Assembly: GCA_002694245.1 (NCBI GenBank)
Contig: NZLM01000022.1
Location: forward strand, 53,138 to 59,499
DNA: 6,362 nucleotides
Direction: 5' to 3'
From: Methanobacteriota archaeon
GTDB taxonomy: Archaea > Thermoplasmatota > Poseidoniia > Poseidoniales > Poseidoniaceae
The notes beneath the pieces are model-generated. The model was given only the letters and a program-made list of their open reading frames with translations, had not been told where the DNA came from and did not search any database. The position numbers and the translations under genes were made by a program. Shown here one piece after another: positions 5,668 through 6,362 of the stretch. Numbering within the stretch: position 1 is the first letter of the stretch; every line of letters begins with the position of its first letter.

Positions 5668-6362
5668 TTGGCAGGTATTGAAACAGAAATTTCTCGCCTT
5701 AAAAGCAAGGATGTAAAGGTGAAAAGAAGAGCTGTTAGGCACTTGTTTGAGGCTGATGTGCCAAGTGCTTTGAAGGGTTTTATCCCTCTTCTAACCGACG
5801 AAGATATTTGGTTTAGAACGAAATCTCTTGAAGCACATAGAAGATGGGCTAGTACGCCTAGCGATTTAGCGCCTCTAATGGATAACGAACAGAGATTAGT
5901 TGGAGAATTACTTTCAAAGATAGACGCCCCGGAACTTGCTATTGAATTACTAGAAAATCCAGACTCTGTCACTCGTTCATTTGCAGCCAAGAGCTTATCC
6001 AGTAAAGAAGAATTACACAAACGATTTTCATTAGATGATCATCATTCAGTCAGAGTCGTTGCTGCAGAATTTTCTAAAGATCCAGAAATTATATCTTCAT
6101 TAATTTCAGATGTGCACTCTTCTGTAAGGAGAGAGGCAATAGCTAATGCCTCGAGAAACAACATCGTAGTATCAACTGAAGTTTTGAATTCAAGTATGAA
6201 CTCTAGCGATCCTTCTCTGCGGGCTTTGCTTGCAGCCATGGCTGTAAAAGAGGGAGGAGAAATCCTTGAAAAAGCATGTAAGGATTCAAACCCCAAGGTC
6301 AAAAGAGCAATCGTTGACTCACTGAAAATGAATGTGAATAGTGTTGATGATCGTATTGAAAT
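5668..6362 (+). CDS. HEAT-repeat protein, C-terminus beyond the window (partial)
   Basis: An open frame from TTG 5668 runs off the right edge, giving 231 complete codons with no stop. The protein (MAGIETEISRLKSKDVKVKR...) is a chain of HEAT-like helical pairs, each with an Asp/Asn-x-(x)-Val/Leu-(x)-Arg signature: KDVKVKRRAV (14-23), DEDIWFRTKSL (44-54), NPDSVTRSFAA (97-107), DDHHSVRVVAA (123-133), SDVHSSVRREAI (147-158), SSDPSLRALLA (179-189) and DSNPKVKRAI (206-215). The repeats form a solenoid that usually binds other proteins, and PBS-lyase-type HEAT proteins are common in archaea. No catalytic domain is visible in the part present. It starts 9 nt after the methyltransferase-like gene, in the same reading frame as that gene, with a Shine-Dalgarno site overlapping the stop. 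It may be a partner or scaffold for that protein, but only adjacency supports this. Confidence 0.85.
   Translation, partial: MAGIETEISRLKSKDVKVKRRAVRHLFEADVPSALKGFIPLLTDEDIWFRTKSLEAHRRWASTPSDLAPLMDNEQRLVGELLSKIDAPELAIELLENPDSVTRSFAAKSLSSKEELHKRFSLDDHHSVRVVAAEFSKDPEIISSLISDVHSSVRREAIANASRNNIVVSTEVLNSSMNSSDPSLRALLAAMAVKEGGEILEKACKDSNPKVKRAIVDSLKMNVNSVDDRIE

Noticed and set aside
5622..6302. Two minus-strand open frames (5622-6020 and 6042-6302) under the HEAT-repeat gene
   Set aside because: The plus frame shows seven regularly spaced HEAT-like repeats without a stop; the minus frames are its Ser/Leu-rich shadows.

Overview
The window reads as a compact archaeal chromosome segment, most likely from a marine Thermoplasmatota-type euryarchaeote (Marine Group II/III, Candidatus Poseidoniales or a relative). 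That placement is inference, not a database match. It rests on a bacterio-opsin-activator-type helix-turn-helix regulator, an archaeal-style start pattern (TATA-like elements about 25-30 nt before apparently leaderless starts, and GGAGG-type Shine-Dalgarno sites before genes inside operons), dominant AGA/AGG arginine codons, moderate base composition and very tight gene packing. No RNA genes, mobile elements, CRISPR arrays or long repeats were seen.

Layout. Positions 1-57 look like the last codons of a membrane protein that begins outside the window. Next on the plus strand are a three-helix membrane protein with an extracytoplasmic carboxypeptidase-regulatory-like beta-sandwich (133-960, possibly from a non-standard ATC start at 100) and, 1 nt later, a thymidylate kinase with a C-terminal extension longer than the kinase itself (962-2314). 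The kinase gene meets, with no spacer, the 3' end of a minus-strand DUF2085-like membrane protein (2315-3073). A 57-nt divergent promoter region, with an imperfect palindromic TATA element at its centre, separates that gene from a plus-strand run: an unrecognised four-helix membrane protein (3131-3823), a HTH-bat-type transcription regulator (3862-4671), a divergent protein-isoaspartate methyltransferase-like protein with a novel C-terminal extension (4693-5658), and a HEAT-repeat protein that runs off the right edge (5668-6362).

How the genes work together is mostly unknown. The kinase supplies dTDP for DNA synthesis. The methyltransferase-like protein belongs to a family that repairs age-damaged aspartyl residues, but its SAM-binding motif is altered. 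The HEAT protein is a probable protein-binding scaffold. Short gaps (38, 21 and 9 nt) suggest that the four rightmost genes are at least partly co-transcribed. I found no convincing complete new system. The best leads are the kinase fusion with its altered P-loop, the degenerate methyltransferase motif I, the ATC start candidate and the symmetric bidirectional promoter.
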